Below are positions 25,148-33,313 of a stretch of 64,000 bases of DNA, one piece after another. The position numbers were made by a program, and so were the translations under genes. The DNA comes from Palsa-461 sp036844945 (GTDB taxonomy: Bacteria; Actinomycetota; Acidimicrobiia; Acidimicrobiales; RAAP-2), in the NCBI GenBank assembly GCA_036844945.1, contig DAIUEV010000001.1, positions 62,001-126,000 of the forward strand, in the 5' to 3' direction. How positions within the stretch are numbered: position 1 is the first letter of the stretch; every line of letters begins with the position of its first letter. Below the pieces are notes generated by a model. The model was not told where the DNA came from and made no database searches. It saw only the letters and a program-made list of their open reading frames with translations.

Positions 25148-26848
25148 GTGATCGGGCTCGTCGGCATCGGATTCCTTGCCGGCTTCGTCGCCGGGATCTC
25201 GCCCTGCATTGTGCCGGTGCTGCCCGTGATCCTCGCGACCGGGGCGACGGCCGACACCGAAACCACGGGCTGGTGGCGGTCCCGGGCCCGCCCCCTGGCC
25301 GTGGTGGCCGGGCTCGTGCTGAGCTTCAGCCTGCTCATCCTGGTCGGCTCCGAGGCGATCTCGGCCCTTCACCTGCCCCAGGACTTCCTGCGCGACGCCG
25401 GCATTGCGCTCCTCGTGGCGGTGGGGCTCGGGTATCTCGTCCCGCCGCTCGCCGCGCTCCTCGAGCGCCCCTTCCGGCGCCTCGGGGGCGGCCAGCCGAG
25501 CAGCCGGGCCGGGGGGTTCGTCATCGGCCTCGGCCTCGGTCTCGTGTTCGTCCCGTGCGCCGGCCCGATCCTGGCGGCCATCACGGTCGTCGGGGCCACC
25601 CACAAGGTCGGCCTGACGGCGGTCTTCCTCACGGTCGCCTTCGGCATCGGGGTGGCGGTGCCGCTCCTCGTGGTGGCGCTCGCCGGGACCGAGCTCATGC
25701 GGCGGGTGAGGGTGCTCCGCGAGCACGGCCCACGGCTCCGACAGGTGAGCGGGGTGGTGCTGGTCGGGATGGCGCTCGCCATCGGGCTCAACGCCTTCAC
25801 CGCCTTGCAGCGGGACCTCCCCGGGTACACGACCGCCCTCCAGAACCGTTTCGAGGGATCGGCGGCGACCCGCCAACAGCTGGGCCAGCTGACCGGCAAC
25901 GGCGCCTCCTCGCTCGCCCACTGCACCCCCAACACGAAGGGGTTGGTCAGCTGCGGCTCGGCACCCGCCTTCCGGGGGATCACCGCGTGGCTCAACACCA
26001 CCGACGGCCGGGCGGTGTCGCTCGCCTCGCTGCGCGGCAAGGTGGTCCTCGTCGACTTCTGGACCTATTCGTGCATCAACTGCCAGCGCGCCCTTCCTCA
26101 CGTCGAGGACTGGTACGCGCGCTACCACGGCGAAGGGTTCGTGGTGGTCGGAGTCCACACACCCGAGTTCGCCTTCGAGCACGTCGTGTCCAACGTCCGG
26201 GCCGAGGCCGCGCAGCTCGGGGTTCGATACCCGGTCGCGGTCGACGACGACTACGCGACGTGGAACGCGTACGACAACGAGGACTGGCCCGCCGACTACC
26301 TCATTGACGCCAAGGGCGACGTCCGGCACATCGGCCTCGGGGAAGGCGACTACGGCGGGACCGAAGCGCTGATCCGCCAGCTGCTCACCAACGCCCATCC
26401 TGGAATCGCGCTGCCCCGCCCGACGTCGGTTCCCGACCGGACCCCGACCGAGGCGGTCAACCCCGAGACCTATGTGGGCTACCAGCGGCTGCAGTACCTC
26501 GTGCCCAACGACAACGTGGCCCGCGACACGCCCGCCCTCTACCAGTTCCCGTCGTCGCTGCCGCTCGGCGGGCTCGGGCTGTCGGGGATCTGGACCGACC
26601 ACGCCGAGGAGGCGACCGCCGGGAGCGCCGCCGAGATGGAGCTCGGCTACCAGGCGAGCGACATCTACCTGGTCATCGGAGGGCGCGGCACGATCCAGGT
26701 GGTCGTCAACGGCGTGGTGACGAAGACGGTGACCGTCGCCGGGATCCCAAAGCTCTACACATTGCTCTCCGGTTCGAAGCTGACGACCGGGGTCCTCTTG
26801 CTCAAGTTCTCGCCGGGGGTGCAGGCCTACGATTTCACGTTCGGCTGA
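25148..26848 (+). CDS. dipZ: DipZ-like CcdA-thioredoxin fusion
   Basis: This 566-residue protein fuses a CcdA/DsbD-type electron-carrying membrane domain (residues 1-230; Cys in GISPCIVPVLP and FVPCAGPILA), an external thioredoxin-like domain with the redox motif YSCINCQR (near residue 312), and a C-terminal carbohydrate-binding-module-like domain (about 430-566). That is the architecture of mycobacterial DipZ. It moves electrons from the cytoplasm to the outside, probably for disulfide reduction or cytochrome maturation. The GTG at 25148 starts at the first helix. A DUF1272 zinc protein follows 33 bases later. Confidence 0.88.
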   Translation: MIGLVGIGFLAGFVAGISPCIVPVLPVILATGATADTETTGWWRSRARPLAVVAGLVLSFSLLILVGSEAISALHLPQDFLRDAGIALLVAVGLGYLVPPLAALLERPFRRLGGGQPSSRAGGFVIGLGLGLVFVPCAGPILAAITVVGATHKVGLTAVFLTVAFGIGVAVPLLVVALAGTELMRRVRVLREHGPRLRQVSGVVLVGMALAIGLNAFTALQRDLPGYTTALQNRFEGSAATRQQLGQLTGNGASSLAHCTPNTKGLVSCGSAPAFRGITAWLNTTDGRAVSLASLRGKVVLVDFWTYSCINCQRALPHVEDWYARYHGEGFVVVGVHTPEFAFEHVVSNVRAEAAQLGVRYPVAVDDDYATWNAYDNEDWPADYLIDAKGDVRHIGLGEGDYGGTEALIRQLLTNAHPGIALPRPTSVPDRTPTEAVNPETYVGYQRLQYLVPNDNVARDTPALYQFPSSLPLGGLGLSGIWTDHAEEATAGSAAEMELGYQASDIYLVIGGRGTIQVVVNGVVTKTVTVAGIPKLYTLLSGSKLTTGVLLLKFSPGVQAYDFTFG

Positions 26849-26881
26849 AGGCGTGCCGGACCGGCCGGGGCGATGGAGACA

Positions 26882-27055
26882 ATGCTCGAGATGAAGGAAC
26901 AGTGCGAACGGTGCAACGTGGGTCTCCGGGCGGACGGCCCGGCCGAGATCTGCAGTTTCGAATGCACCTTCTGCACCGCCTGTGCGATCGCGATGGATCA
27001 CCGGTGCCCGAACTGCGCCGGCGTGCTCGTGGTCCGTCCGCCACGGGTCTCCTAG
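26882..27055 (+). CDS. DUF1272 family zinc-ribbon-like protein
   Basis: The 57-residue protein begins MLEMKEQCERC and has the DUF1272 arrangement ICSFECTFCTACA followed by HRCPNCAGVLVVRPP. Eight cysteines arranged in CxxC-type pairs suggest zinc binding. The function of the family is not known. An ATG nine bases earlier would add three residues; the later one matches the family N-terminus. It lies just downstream of dipZ on the same strand and just before the change to lower-GC DNA. Confidence 0.85.
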   Translation: MLEMKEQCERCNVGLRADGPAEICSFECTFCTACAIAMDHRCPNCAGVLVVRPPRVS

Positions 27056-27410
27056 CCGCGCCGATCCCTGCGGTTCCCAGAGGGCCCGGGCGCTCAGGGG
27101 TCTCGGGTCGATTCAGGCCACTCGGCCCCAACATCGTGGTGATGAGAGAGGGACCACCGCGTCGCGAGGCGCCACGGGGGGATACGGGGACGGGGCCATA
27201 CCGCGAGGCCGACGCGCAGACGAGGGTTGGGGACACCGCTGGCCAGCCACGAGCCGCGGGCGGGCGGCGCGAACTCGCACGGACGCTAGGGCCTTTGTCC
27301 CCTGTTGGAGTTGCCCTGGTCGTGCGAGTCTCGTCCGAAGAAGGGGGTGTCCAGACGTGCACCTCATCCGGAGTGAACGGCGACCGGCACGCGGACCTGA
27401 CGTTGTCGAA
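27056..27410. other. Intergenic stretch before the ABC exporter; no gene seen
   Basis: These 355 bases hold no frame with recognisable protein sequence on either strand. The stretch should contain the promoter for the downstream exporter genes. A short inverted sequence GGGCCTTTGTCCC lies at 27289-27301. GC content begins to fall after this point, so the boundary of the compositionally different patch probably lies within it. Confidence 0.4.
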
Positions 27411-28385
27411 ATGGCCGATGAGCCGTCGGCCATGGGTGACGAGTGTGAACGATCCGACTGTGTCGTCGACGTCCAGCACCTCCATAAGGCGTATGGCTCG
27501 ACCGTGGCTGTCGATGACGTGTCGTTCACAGTCAACAAGGCCGAGATCTTCGGGGTCATTGGCCCCAACGGCGCTGGCAAGACGACGGCGGTCGAGTGCC
27601 TCTCGGGGTTGAGGAGGCCCGACACCGGCAGTGTCCGAGTATTTGGACTCGACCCACAGCGTCAGCGAGTTGCGTTGCGCCAAGTCGTCGGTGTCCAGCT
27701 GCAGGAAGGGTCTCTGCCGATTCGGTTGAAGGTTAGCGAGCTCGTTGACCTATTCGCCTCCTTCTATCCACATCCGGCGAACACTGACGACCTGCTGGAG
27801 CTCCTGGGCCTTACCTCCAAGTGTCGTGCCTACTACGGAAAGCTCTCTGGGGGGCAAAAGCAGCGAGTTGCCATCGCTCTCGCACTGATCGGCAACCCGA
27901 AGGTCGCGATCCTCGATGAGTTGACCACCGGTCTCGACCCGCAAGCGCGTCGAGACACCTGGGAACTGATTGCCGGTATCCGTGAACGTGGGGTCACAAT
28001 CGTCTTGGTCACGCACTTCATGGATGAGGCAGAGCGGCTCTGTGACCGAGTGATGATGGTCGACCGCGGCCAGGTGGTGGCGCTCGATACACCAACAGCG
28101 TTCGCCGAGCACTACGGCGGGGGCAGCCACCTGAGCTTCCGTCCCACCCATCCCTTCAATGACGCGCTCCTGATCACGCTGCCAGAGGTAAGCGGCATCG
28201 AGCATGTCGGCGATCGGGTGACGGTGGCCGGCTCTGGTGACCTGCTTGGCTCGGTCGTGCACGCCCTCGAGAGCGCGGGAGTGGAACCGGTCAACGCTCA
28301 GCTCACGACGGCCAATCTCGAGGATGCCTTCTTGCGATTGACCTCTCGAGCCACGGTTGCGCCCTCAGAGGAGGCATCGCGATGA
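27411..28385 (+). CDS. ABC-2 type exporter ATP-binding protein
   Basis: This 324-residue cytoplasmic ATPase has Walker A GPNGAGKTT (near residue 52), the Q-loop in VGVQLQEG, the signature LSGGQKQRVAIA and Walker B VAILDELTTGLD. The D-E-L-T form replaces the usual DEPT. A C-terminal 100 residues resemble the extra domain of drug-resistance (DrrA/CcmA-like) exporters. The start is ATG at 27411, with ATG at 27432 as an alternative. It overlaps the permease gene by 4 bases (ATGA). Its codon choice is less GC-extreme than that of the flanks, hinting at transfer. The cargo is unknown. Confidence 0.88.
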   Translation: MADEPSAMGDECERSDCVVDVQHLHKAYGSTVAVDDVSFTVNKAEIFGVIGPNGAGKTTAVECLSGLRRPDTGSVRVFGLDPQRQRVALRQVVGVQLQEGSLPIRLKVSELVDLFASFYPHPANTDDLLELLGLTSKCRAYYGKLSGGQKQRVAIALALIGNPKVAILDELTTGLDPQARRDTWELIAGIRERGVTIVLVTHFMDEAERLCDRVMMVDRGQVVALDTPTAFAEHYGGGSHLSFRPTHPFNDALLITLPEVSGIEHVGDRVTVAGSGDLLGSVVHALESAGVEPVNAQLTTANLEDAFLRLTSRATVAPSEEASR

Positions 28386-29161
28386 CCTCCAGCGCTGCCA
28401 TCAGTTTGCCGCGGCCATCCGGTCACTCTCTGCGGCACCTCATCGTCGCGGAGACCAAGCTCGCGTACCGCGTGCCGGTCGGACTGGTCCTCGGTGTCTT
28501 CATTCCGGTCCTCCTGTTGGTGATTTTCGGTGTCAGCCCGGGATTCAAGAGACCGATCAATCCTCATACCACCATCACCTTCATGACGGCCTATGTGCCG
28601 GTGCTGATGGCGCTGACCCTGGCGCTCATCGGGCTGGTCAGCCTGCCGATCCCGCTGGTGATGCACCGCGAACGCAAGTACCTGCGACGTCTCTCGGCGA
28701 CGCCGGTGGCGCCCAGGTGGCTGCTCGCGGCTCAGGTCGCGGTGAACCTGGTCCTGGCGGTCGTTGCCATGGGTCTGATCGTCGGTGGGGCAGTGCTCTT
28801 CTTCGGTGTCCAGGCCCCGGCCGATGTGGGCGGGTTCCTCCTCGCGGCAGTCCTCGCGACAGCGTCGCTGTTCTCCCTCGGCTTATTCGTCGCCGCCATA
28901 TCGCCGAGCCCACCGGTCGCAGGCGTGCTCGGTACGGCGCTCCTCTATCCGCTGCTCTACTTCGCTGGTCTGTGGGTGCCACGTCAGAACATGTCTGCCG
29001 GTTTGCGTCACGTCGGCGACTTCACCCCACTCGGTTCAGCGGTGCAATCGCTCTTGAATTCGCTCCAAGGGTCGTTCCCACCCACGCACGCTCTCGTCGT
29101 TATGGCGGTCTGGGCCATCGTGATGACGCTGGCTGCGGTTCGATTCTTCCGCTGGGAGTAG
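28382..29161 (+). CDS. ABC-2 type exporter permease
   Basis: The 259-residue protein has six hydrophobic segments in the ABC-2 layout. The N-terminal amphipathic stretch LRHLIVAETKLAYR precedes helix 1, the family basic loop VMHRERKYLRRLSATPVAPRWLL follows helix 2, and the sequence ends with a helix at VVMAVWAIVMTLAAVRFF. It pairs with the ATPase just upstream (4-base overlap). The exported substrate cannot be told; lipids, drugs or small peptides are compatible. A small membrane protein and a 43-residue frame follow within a few bases. Confidence 0.86.
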   Translation: MTSSAAISLPRPSGHSLRHLIVAETKLAYRVPVGLVLGVFIPVLLLVIFGVSPGFKRPINPHTTITFMTAYVPVLMALTLALIGLVSLPIPLVMHRERKYLRRLSATPVAPRWLLAAQVAVNLVLAVVAMGLIVGGAVLFFGVQAPADVGGFLLAAVLATASLFSLGLFVAAISPSPPVAGVLGTALLYPLLYFAGLWVPRQNMSAGLRHVGDFTPLGSAVQSLLNSLQGSFPPTHALVVMAVWAIVMTLAAVRFFRWE

Positions 29162-29164
29162 GCC

Positions 29165-29572
29165 GTGACCCACACGCTCATCGGAATCGCCGTCGCGGCC
29201 GGCCTCGTGGGAATCGCCTTCCTGAGGGGATCCCGACCGTATGAGGAGACCTTCGAGGTCCGAGGTTCGCCGGAAGAGTGGCTGCAGCGCTGCTACGACG
29301 CGCTCGAAGGGGAGCCCCACTTTTCCGAGGTCAAGGTCTCCGATGAGCCACTGCAGGTTCTGGCGCGCTATCGGCGGAGGCCGGGCGTCTGGGGTCGGCT
29401 CGTGGTGACGTTGGAAAACGAGGGGGCCTCGACCCGGATCGAGGCGCGGGCGAGCGTTGTTCCGACACCCATCACCGCGGTCAGACGTCCGGAGCCGCAG
29501 ATCGTCGGACGACTCACCACGCAGTTGGCGCCGTACCTCTCCACTACTCGGGTCCGCAAGGGTGGTTCGTAG
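29165..29572 (+). CDS. Hypothetical single-pass membrane protein
   Basis: I do not recognise this 135-residue protein. It starts with a hydrophobic segment (THTLIGIAVAAGLVGIAFL), then has a soluble region with alternating strands such as RPYEETFEVRGSPEEWLQRCYDAL and ASTRIEARASVVPTPI, which resembles a small START/SRPBCC-like or lipid-binding fold, without firm evidence. The GTG start is 3 bases after the permease stop, so it is in the exporter operon and may help that transporter. A 43-codon frame starts directly at its stop. Confidence 0.6.
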   Translation: MTHTLIGIAVAAGLVGIAFLRGSRPYEETFEVRGSPEEWLQRCYDALEGEPHFSEVKVSDEPLQVLARYRRRPGVWGRLVVTLENEGASTRIEARASVVPTPITAVRRPEPQIVGRLTTQLAPYLSTTRVRKGGS

Positions 29573-29704
29573 ATGACGAACATGCAGGAAGCCGTCACTG
29601 TTCAAGTGGAGGACCCGGTGCAGTCCGAAGCCCAGTCTGTTTCGCCGAAGGACGCTCTGGGTTCCTGCATGCGCCGTCGAAGTGCTCGCTCGGACGTGAT
29701 CTGA
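29573..29704 (+). CDS. Possible 43-residue peptide gene after the exporter operon
   Basis: An ATG directly abuts the TAG of the preceding gene, with AAGGGTGG about 10 bases upstream as a possible ribosome site. The peptide begins MTNMQEAVTVQVEDPVQSE, an acidic half, and ends GSCMRRRSARSDVI, a basic half with one Cys. It has no match I can name. A charge split of this kind resembles leader and core in a ribosomal peptide, and it sits behind an exporter pair. No modifying enzyme of a known class is adjacent, so this is a weak candidate. It may also be chance. Confidence 0.3.
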   Translation: MTNMQEAVTVQVEDPVQSEAQSVSPKDALGSCMRRRSARSDVI

Positions 29705-29713
29705 AGGAAGTTC

Positions 29714-30184
29714 CTAGTCCCGTTCGACCTTTCGGATTCCTTGTTCAGGCGTCCAAGACTCAACGACGAGTTTGGTGGCAGCTTCATTGAGTCTCGTGAT
29801 GACTACCTCGGTGATGTCTGCGACGAACATCTCGCCGTCAGGTTGCTCGCCCGCCTCGTCGCCGATCACCGGTCCGGCGACGATGGCTCGCCCAGCAATT
29901 TTCGCCTCGCCCGGCCATTCGCTCTCCTTGCCCTCCTCCGGGTGGAAGGTTGGACCGTGTAGGGCAAAGCTTGGGTTCCGCTTGAGATCCGCTCCCTTAC
30001 GCGCGCCCGACATCGAACCGAAACGGAGATCATCGTCTGTGAACTCGCACTCGATGCCCGAGATGCGTGGCGAGCCGTCGGCGCGCAGCGTGGCGATGGT
30101 CTTGTGGCGACCGGCCTCGAACAGTCGCCGCACCCGCCGAGCGAACTCCGGTTCCGCCCTCTCGATCGCCTTCCACGACGGCAC
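29714..30184 (-). CDS. Pyridoxamine 5'-phosphate oxidase-fold protein
   Basis: The 156-residue protein has the split-barrel flavin-binding fold. The N-terminal strand HKTIATLRADGSPRISGIECEF is typical, followed by LRFGSMSGARKGADLKRNPSFALH, the phosphate and dimer region, and a C-terminal strand that ends in Trp-containing VVESWTPEQG. FMN, F420 or heme could be the cofactor in this family; actinobacterial relatives often use F420. It converges on the exporter operon with a 9-base gap to the small frame. The tRNA-Gly gene lies 139 bases upstream. Confidence 0.8.
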   Translation of the reverse strand: MPSWKAIERAEPEFARRVRRLFEAGRHKTIATLRADGSPRISGIECEFTDDDLRFGSMSGARKGADLKRNPSFALHGPTFHPEEGKESEWPGEAKIAGRAIVAGPVIGDEAGEQPDGEMFVADITEVVITRLNEAATKLVVESWTPEQGIRKVERD

Positions 30185-30323
30185 GGCCGCGCAGCGTACT
30201 CAGATCTCCGGTCGGTGTGGAAGGCGAGCACGGGAGCGCCCTCAAATGCCCGTCGGAGTCAGACCAATCGGCATGCTCCCGAACTGAGCCGGAGGCGGTG
30301 GCCGGTCACCAGGACAAATGGGG

Positions 30324-30394
30324 AGCGGGTGACGGGAATCGAACCCGCGTGACCAGCTTGGAAGGCTGGGACTCTGCCACTGAGCTACACCCGC
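30324..30394 (-). tRNA. tRNA-Gly (anticodon TCC)
   Basis: On the minus strand the acceptor GCGGGTG pairs with CACCCGC at the 3' end. The D arm is GCTC-AGTGGCA-GAGT, the anticodon stem CCAGC/GCTGG holds the loop CTTCCAA with anticodon TCC, and the T arm is CGGGTTCGATTCCCG. All cloverleaf stems pair. It is 71 nt long without CCA. The sequence after the discriminator is CC-rich and CCA is not encoded. Its 3' end faces the lower-GC patch to the left. Confidence 0.95.
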
Positions 30395-30493
30395 GCGGCA
30401 CGACGACATGTCGGCTCGATTCGTCAGTGTACGGGGGGTATGCGGGTCTGTGAATGACGGACGACCGGTGGTCCCGCGTCTACCGTCGATGAG

Positions 30494-30862
30494 GTGAGCA
30501 CGCTCCACGAGCGGGTCGGGGGCCAGGAGTTCTTCGACCGGCTCGTCGAGCGCTTCTACCAGGCGGTCGAGGCCGACCCCGTGCTCAGGCCGATGTATCC
30601 GGAGGACCTGAACGAGCCGGCGGCCCATCTGGCGCTTTTCCTCGGGCAGTACTGGGGTGGTCCCGCGACCTACAGCGAACAGCGCGGCCACCCCCGGCTC
30701 CGGATGCGCCATGTCCAGTTCACGATCGGGCTGGCTGAGCGCAATGCCTGGTTGACCCACATGGTGGACGCCGTCCGGGCCGAAGAGCTCGATCCCGCCA
30801 CCGAGTCCGAGCTGGTCGATTACTTCGAAATGGCCTCCCGGACGCTCATCAACTCGGTCTGA
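30494..30862 (+). CDS. glbO: Group II truncated hemoglobin
   Basis: The 122-residue protein has the 2-on-2 globin layout. VGGQEFFDRLVERFYQAV gives helices A and B with the B10 Tyr in RFY, the YW pair GQYWGGP is typical of group II, and LRMRHVQFTIG carries the proximal His that binds heme. The C-terminal FEMASRTLIN is also typical. Relatives (mycobacterial GlbO) bind O2 and are associated with respiration or peroxide protection. The GTG start was accepted by family length. It stands alone, after the tRNA, on the other strand. Confidence 0.9.
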   Translation: MSTLHERVGGQEFFDRLVERFYQAVEADPVLRPMYPEDLNEPAAHLALFLGQYWGGPATYSEQRGHPRLRMRHVQFTIGLAERNAWLTHMVDAVRAEELDPATESELVDYFEMASRTLINSV

Positions 30863-31014
30863 CACGAAGACGGCACGCCCGCTGCACGATCGTCACACGG
30901 GCTCGGTTCCCGACATCTACGGTCGCTCGCTCGCCCCGAGCGGCCGTAACACCCCTCGTCTACCGTGGCCGCGGCCGGAGGTATCAGGTCCTCCGGCGAA
31001 CGAGAGGAGTCGGC

Positions 31015-31782
31015 ATGCCCGAGCTGGACACTTACGACCACGGTGTGTTCTCGTGGGTCGACGTCTCGTCGACGGACTTCGAGGGGACGCTCAAGTTCTA
31101 CTCCGACATGTTCGGCTGGGAGATCCAGCGCGGCGGGGAGGAGTTCGGCGGCTACTCGATGGCGTCGCTCAAGGGGCGCCTGGTGGCGGGGCTCACCCCC
31201 ACGATGTCCCCGGAGGCGCCGTCGGTCTGGTCGACCTACGTTGACGTCGCGAGCGTGGACGACACCGTGGCCAAGGTGACGAAGGCGGGTGGAACCGTCA
31301 TCGCCGGGCCCATGGACGTCGGGGAGTCCGGCCGGATGGCGGTGTTCTCCGACCCGGACGGCGCGGTCATCGGCCTCTGGCAGGCCCGAGAGCACAAGGG
31401 CGCAGGCCTCGTGAACGAGGCCAACACCTGGGCCTGGAGCGAGCTCCTGTGCGACAACCCCGACGCCGAGAAGCGGTTCTACGCCGACGTCTTCGGTTGG
31501 GGTGAGGTGACCCACGGGGAGGGCGACGGCGCCTACACCGAGTGGCAGGTCAACGGCCGGTCGATCGGCGGGATGATGAAGAAGCCGGCCGCCATGCCCC
31601 CCGGGTCGCCCTCCTTCTGGGCCGTCTACCTCCAGGTCGAGGACGTGGAGCAGGCGACGAAGAACGTCGAGAAACTCGGCGGGGCGGTCTTCCAGGCGCC
31701 GATGAAGATCGAGCCGGGCACCTTCTCGGTGGTCGCCGACCCGGTGGGCGCGGTCTTCAACCTGTTCACCCCCGCCTCGTAG
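31015..31782 (+). CDS. Tandem VOC-domain protein (glyoxalase/bleomycin-resistance fold)
   Basis: The 255-residue protein has two VOC modules (about 8-122 and 135-253). Each begins with the strand that carries the first metal-binding residue (HGVFSWVDVSS and WAWSELLCDNPDAEKRFYADVFGW) and ends with a hydrophobic strand (FSDPDGAVIGLWQ and VADPVGAVFNLFTPAS). Such tandem proteins are commonly annotated as hydroxylase-like; the ligand is unknown. The ATG is preceded by GAGAGGAG at 7 to 14 bases. It converges on the beta-propeller gene with 18 bases between stops. Confidence 0.85.
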   Translation: MPELDTYDHGVFSWVDVSSTDFEGTLKFYSDMFGWEIQRGGEEFGGYSMASLKGRLVAGLTPTMSPEAPSVWSTYVDVASVDDTVAKVTKAGGTVIAGPMDVGESGRMAVFSDPDGAVIGLWQAREHKGAGLVNEANTWAWSELLCDNPDAEKRFYADVFGWGEVTHGEGDGAYTEWQVNGRSIGGMMKKPAAMPPGSPSFWAVYLQVEDVEQATKNVEKLGGAVFQAPMKIEPGTFSVVADPVGAVFNLFTPAS

Positions 31783-31800
31783 GGGCGGCAGGGCCGGACC

Positions 31801-33192
31801 TCAGGAGCCGGCGAACGCGTACACCCGGTCGAAGCCCGGGGCGAGCAGCCGGCCGTCGCCGACCGACGGGGTCGGGAAGTGGTTGGCGACCGAGCCGATC
31901 GACAGGTGCTGGCGCATCGCGCCCGAGAGCCGGTTGAACGCGTCGAGGTCGCCGTTCTGGCTCATCGTCCACACGAAACCGCCGGCGACGATCGGGGGCC
32001 CGCCCGCGTCGGAGGCTCGCCAGAGCACCCGGAGCGACGGGGGAGAGGTCGACACCACCACCGCCTCGACCCCGGCCTCGCATGGCTCGTACGCGATGTC
32101 GCCGACGACCGCGGCACCGCCGTCCACGTCCATGCCGCAGAACGAGCCGAGCGTGGCGAGCTGGCCGCCGACTCCGCCGAGCTTGGACTGTGAGAGCAGG
32201 TAGGCGGTGTCGGACTTGCCGGCCTGCACCGCCAGCCCGTCGCCGAGGAGCGTCGGGGCGCTCGAGCCGAGGTCCCGGTCGTGCGCGTTGTCCGAGGCCC
32301 AGTCCGACGGGGCGAAGTACTGCACGAGTCTGAGCGCCGGGGTCAGCTCGACGACCGAGTCGCTGCCGTCATAGGGGCGCCCGGCAGTGTCGACCGATCC
32401 GTTGCCGGCGGCGAACCAGATGTCGCCCCCCGCGCCGACCTCGGGAGCCGCGCCCCCCATCCACACCGCCCCCTGATCGTCTCCGGCCGCCGGATCGATC
32501 TCATAGGTGGCGATCGGCCCGCCGGCCTCGGGGACCGACACCACCCACCCGTGGTACGTGGAGCAGTCCCCGTAGTTGCCGCCGAAGCCGAAGACGACCC
32601 GGCCCGAGTCGAGCGTCAGCGCCACCCGCTGCAGGGTGGCCGAGGTGTCGATGCCCGACGGGTCGACCCCCTGGCGCAACTCGACGGCCCCCGAGGACAG
32701 CCGGAGCCCGACCAGTTCGTGCGCCGGGCCGTGCCGGCCAGCCACGTCGGCGACCACGAAGACCTCGCCTCGTGCCGTGTCGATGGCCGGGGTGGAGGTG
32801 ATCCCGACGGTCGGGGCGACGTCCCCGCACGGGAGGGCCGACGCGGCGACCGGGGTCCCCACATGGGTCGACCAGCGGACCTTCCCGTTGGCCGCGTTCA
32901 GCGCATAGACGGTGTCGTCCTCGGTCGCGACGATGACGGTGGTGCCGGCCACCAGGGGTTCCCCGTAGAGCTGCCCGTCGAGGGCACGCGAAACCCAGAC
33001 CCGGTGCGCCCCGGCCAAGCGGATCGGTCCGGCGACGCCGTGACCTTCGGGATCGTGGTGGTACAGCGTCCAGTCGGCCGATGTCGCGGTCCCGGCCGCC
33101 GGCCCGGCCACCCCGGCGAAGCTGAGCGCGACCAGGGCAACCCCCACCAGGGGCAGGCATCGGGACCCCCGTGGGACACACCGCTGCGGCAT
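31801..33192 (-). CDS. Secreted PQQ-binding-like beta-propeller protein
   Basis: This 463-residue protein starts with a signal peptide (PLVGVALVALSFAGVAGPAAG). The rest is built of blades such as GQLYGEPLVAGTTVIVATEDDTVYALNAANGKVRWS, a WD/PQQ-like repeat with the A-x-D-x-x-N-G-K-x-x-W pattern, given in part here as YALNAANGKVRWS and FVVADVAG. It probably does not bind PQQ as an enzyme, since no dehydrogenase calcium site motif is apparent. A structural or binding role at the cell surface is likely. It is divergent from the MFS gene. Confidence 0.8.
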   Translation of the reverse strand: MPQRCVPRGSRCLPLVGVALVALSFAGVAGPAAGTATSADWTLYHHDPEGHGVAGPIRLAGAHRVWVSRALDGQLYGEPLVAGTTVIVATEDDTVYALNAANGKVRWSTHVGTPVAASALPCGDVAPTVGITSTPAIDTARGEVFVVADVAGRHGPAHELVGLRLSSGAVELRQGVDPSGIDTSATLQRVALTLDSGRVVFGFGGNYGDCSTYHGWVVSVPEAGGPIATYEIDPAAGDDQGAVWMGGAAPEVGAGGDIWFAAGNGSVDTAGRPYDGSDSVVELTPALRLVQYFAPSDWASDNAHDRDLGSSAPTLLGDGLAVQAGKSDTAYLLSQSKLGGVGGQLATLGSFCGMDVDGGAAVVGDIAYEPCEAGVEAVVVSTSPPSLRVLWRASDAGGPPIVAGGFVWTMSQNGDLDAFNRLSGAMRQHLSIGSVANHFPTPSVGDGRLLAPGFDRVYAFAGS

Positions 33193-33313
33193 CCCGCCAT
33201 CTTTCCCGGGCGACCCGGTTCTCCGGCATCACCCGGGAGGCTTGCGGCCGGTCCCCCTCACCTCTACCGTTGACGTGAACGGAAGTCCCCGACGAGGTGG
33301 GCGTGACGCCGCA

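Noticed and set aside
27289..27301. GGGCCTTTGTCCC, similar to a DosR/DevR box
   Set aside because: It is one base shorter than the known box core and lies far from a dormancy-type gene. The globin gene is 3 kb away. Not enough to call a site.
27411..29161. Exporter pair as a known antibiotic biosynthesis cluster
   Set aside because: No biosynthetic enzyme of a recognisable class lies beside it, so only a transporter can be claimed.
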